DNA of 64,000 nucleotides from NCBI RefSeq assembly GCF_015461835.1, contig NZ_JACOPX010000001.1, positions 186,001 to 250,000 on the forward strand. The letters run 5' to 3'. The position numbers and the translations under genes are program-made. Numbering within the stretch: the first letter of the stretch is position 1; each line of letters opens with the position of its first letter. This document shows, one piece after another, positions 62,448-64,000 of this stretch. This DNA comes from Pseudomonas neuropathica. Lineage in GTDB: Bacteria > Pseudomonadota > Gammaproteobacteria > Pseudomonadales > Pseudomonadaceae. The notes under the pieces are model-generated. The model was given only the letters and a program-made list of their open reading frames with translations. It was not told the origin of the DNA and did no database searches.

Positions 62448-63520
62448 AGCTGAGACATCTGCTGTTGTTGCTGGTCCTCATCGTCATCGGCTTTTTATTG
62501 TTGATGCCCACCAAGGTCGAACCCGTGGCCTGGACGCCGCCGCCAGCGCCATCGCTGACAGAAGGTCTCTACGCCGAGAACCAGAAACTCAAAGGCGCAG
62601 CGCAGATCGGGCCGAGCGACATCGAAGGGCCGGAAGCCTTGCTGCTGGAAAGTGACTTCCTGATCACCGGGCTGCACGACGGCCGACTGATCCGCACCAG
62701 TCTCGACGGCCAGCAACGCAAAGTACTCGCCGACACCGGTGGCCGCCCGCTGGGCCTGGCCCGGCATCCGAACGGCATGCTGGTGATTGCCGATGCGGTC
62801 AAGGGTTTGCTGTCCCTTGATGCGCAGGGTCAGCTGGTGCCTTTGACCACGGCGGCCAATGGTCTGGCGTTCGGGTTCACCGATGACGTCGCCATCGACA
62901 AGTCCGGGCATTACGCCTATTTCAGCGATGCTTCGAGCCGCTGGGGTTATGGCCATGACGGCGAAGCAATCATCGAGCACGGCGGCGATGGACGCCTGCT
63001 GCGCTATGACTTCCAGAGCGGCAAAACCAGTGTCCTGCTGGACAAGCTGGAGTTCGCCAACGGCGTGACCCTCGGCCCGGATGACGCCTATGTGCTGGTC
63101 AACGAAACCGGTGCCTATCGCATCAGCCGCTATTGGCTGACCGGGCCGAAAGCCGGCACTCACGACCTGTTTATCGATAACTTGCCGGGGCTGCCGGACA
63201 ACCTGGCGTTCAATGGCAGCAATCGGTTTTGGGTGGCGTTGTATGCGCCGCGCAATGCTCTGCTCGACGATACCGCCGGGCATCCGCTCGTGCGCAAGAT
63301 GATCGTGCGGGCGTTGACGCTGTTGCCGAAACCGGTGGAGAAGCGCGGGTTTGTCCTGGGGCTGGATCTGGAGGGCAAGGTAATTGCCAATTTGCAGGAT
63401 GCCAGCAGTGGCAACTATTCGCCGATTACCACGGTGCGCGAGTATGGGCCGTGGTTGTATTTCGGCTCGTTGAAGGCGACGCATATGGCGCGGATGCCAT
63501 TGGATGTGGCCCTGAAGTGA
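62444..63520 (+). CDS. SMP-30/strictosidine-synthase-like beta-propeller protein
   Basis: 358-aa protein with an N-terminal membrane anchor or signal (HLLLLLVLIVIGFLLLM) and a six-bladed propeller of the strictosidine-synthase/SMP-30 type. Family segments include GRPLGLARHPNGMLVIADA, DDVAIDKSGHYAYFSDASSR and ANGVTLGPDDAYVLVNET. Members are often lactonases or hydrolases. Its GTG start overlaps the stop of the desaturase gene, so both probably act in one lipid or lactone pathway at the membrane. Confidence 0.87.
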   Translation: MKLRHLLLLLVLIVIGFLLLMPTKVEPVAWTPPPAPSLTEGLYAENQKLKGAAQIGPSDIEGPEALLLESDFLITGLHDGRLIRTSLDGQQRKVLADTGGRPLGLARHPNGMLVIADAVKGLLSLDAQGQLVPLTTAANGLAFGFTDDVAIDKSGHYAYFSDASSRWGYGHDGEAIIEHGGDGRLLRYDFQSGKTSVLLDKLEFANGVTLGPDDAYVLVNETGAYRISRYWLTGPKAGTHDLFIDNLPGLPDNLAFNGSNRFWVALYAPRNALLDDTAGHPLVRKMIVRALTLLPKPVEKRGFVLGLDLEGKVIANLQDASSGNYSPITTVREYGPWLYFGSLKATHMARMPLDVALK

Positions 63521-63553
63521 ATCTGGCAACTTTGTGGTGAATGCGCTGACGCC

Positions 63554-63644
63554 ATCGCGAGCAGGCTCGCTCCCGCAGGGTTATTTGCTGACCACAGCAT
63601 TTGGGCTCAACACAATCCACTGTGGGAGCGAGCCTGCTCGCGAA
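63554..63644. repeat. REP doublet (REPIN), long spacer
   Basis: Inverted arms at 63554-63576 and 63622-63644 with a 45-base spacer; core GTGGGAGCGAGCCTGCTCGC. Confidence 0.9.
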
Positions 63645-63653
63645 GACGGTCTG

Positions 63654-63818
63654 TCAGTTGCTGGACTTGTCGAACTTGTCCGGATCTTCGTCCTCGGGAA
63701 GATCTTCATCCGGCTCGTCGGGATTGGCCGTGGTATGCGCCGGGCTGTTCGGTTCAGGATGCGTGGGAACCGGGTCGAATGCGCCCTGCTCTTCACTGGG
63801 GAATTTGGGATCGTTCAT
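63654..63818 (-). CDS. Small acidic hypothetical protein
   Basis: 54-aa protein starting MNDPKFPSEEQGAFDPVPTH and ending in a run rich in Asp, Glu and Pro (PDEDLPEDEDPDKF). It is likely disordered. GAGGTGCC precedes the ATG at 63818; the frame is open upstream but has no ribosome site there. No family recognised. Confidence 0.7.
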   Translation of the reverse strand: MNDPKFPSEEQGAFDPVPTHPEPNSPAHTTANPDEPDEDLPEDEDPDKFDKSSN

Positions 63819-63925
63819 AAGGCACCTCGCAATGAGTCGGATGGAAGACTCTGTACATTCGAGGTGCCGGTCGTGGCTGTCGTTCCCGTCAATCCGCAAC
63901 CGCAGGTCGGCGGATGAACCGGGTT

Positions 63926-64000
63926 TCAGGATCGCGCCTGTAATTGCTCGACGATCTTGTCTTTGACCTGCAAGCGCTTCTCTTTGAGTTTTTTCAGCGT
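63926..64000 (-). CDS. YdcH-like (DUF465) protein, C-terminal part
   Basis: Only the last 24 codons lie in the window, ending LQVKDKIVEQLQARS. The basic helical start (LKKLKEKRLQVKDKI) fits the C-terminus of YdcH/DUF465 proteins, which are small coiled-coil proteins of unknown role. The start is beyond the window. Confidence 0.7.
   Translation of the reverse strand, partial: TLKKLKEKRLQVKDKIVEQLQARS

Overview
The window looks like chromosome of a Pseudomonas of the fluorescens group. This rests on the gene set (cti, sohB, nfuA, a B12-dependent metH, cobN/cobW and cbtAB under cobalamin riboswitches), on moderately high GC, and on intergenic REP doublets built from the GTGGGAGCGAGC-type core that such genomes carry in large numbers. 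I see no rRNA, tRNA, CRISPR array, prophage or IS element.

Layout. 1-2530 (minus): a polar amino-acid ABC transporter, with the ATPase cut by the window edge. 2868-7068: a thioredoxin-like protein, a TerC/CBS/CorC membrane protein and a phospholipase D-like protein. 7243-14058 (minus): a cobalt-chelation operon cobW-cobN-chlI-chlD behind a cobalamin riboswitch; cobN carries a REP doublet inside its reading frame. 14655-21113 (plus): a tightly overlapping operon that I do not recognise as a described pathway. It encodes a PF10014-type 2OG-Fe(II) amino-acid hydroxylase, an SHMT-fold PLP enzyme, a double ATP-grasp ligase, a TIM-barrel isomerase-like protein and an AzlC/AzlD exporter. The hydroxylase start is broken by a perfect 29-bp tandem duplication, and a 22-codon ORF overlaps its intact start as ATGA. 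21160-23638 (plus): a second cobalamin riboswitch followed by cbtB-cbtA-cobE-cobM. 23839-35416: nfuA, a 1486-aa SET-domain protein with an NLS-like basic stretch, cti and metH. 35462-50158 (minus): two giant paralogous proteins (2448 and 2403 aa) with an N-terminal dermonecrotic-toxin-like region, three leucine-rich-repeat blocks and a C-terminal NEL-type E3 ubiquitin ligase domain. 50307-56643: DUF2970, a sugar-type binding protein, a 37-aa membrane protein, a sulfite/nitrite reductase with its DUF934 partner, sohB, a histidine phosphatase and an SCP2-type protein. 56851-57827: a RES/Xre toxin-antitoxin pair. 58383-63520: an orphan HypX/HoxX-like protein, a LysR regulator, a sterol desaturase-SRPBCC fusion and an SMP-30/strictosidine-synthase-like protein. 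The window ends with a small acidic protein and the C-terminal end of a YdcH-like protein.

How the parts work together. The two riboswitch operons supply cobalt and build the corrin used by MetH. The unknown operon lies between their divergent control regions and most likely makes and exports a small modified amino acid or pseudo-dipeptide. The SET and NEL proteins form a second accessory theme: large proteins with eukaryotic-type catalytic domains that modify lysines or attach ubiquitin, probably directed at a eukaryotic host or predator. All functions are inferred from sequence reading alone; no database search was run.
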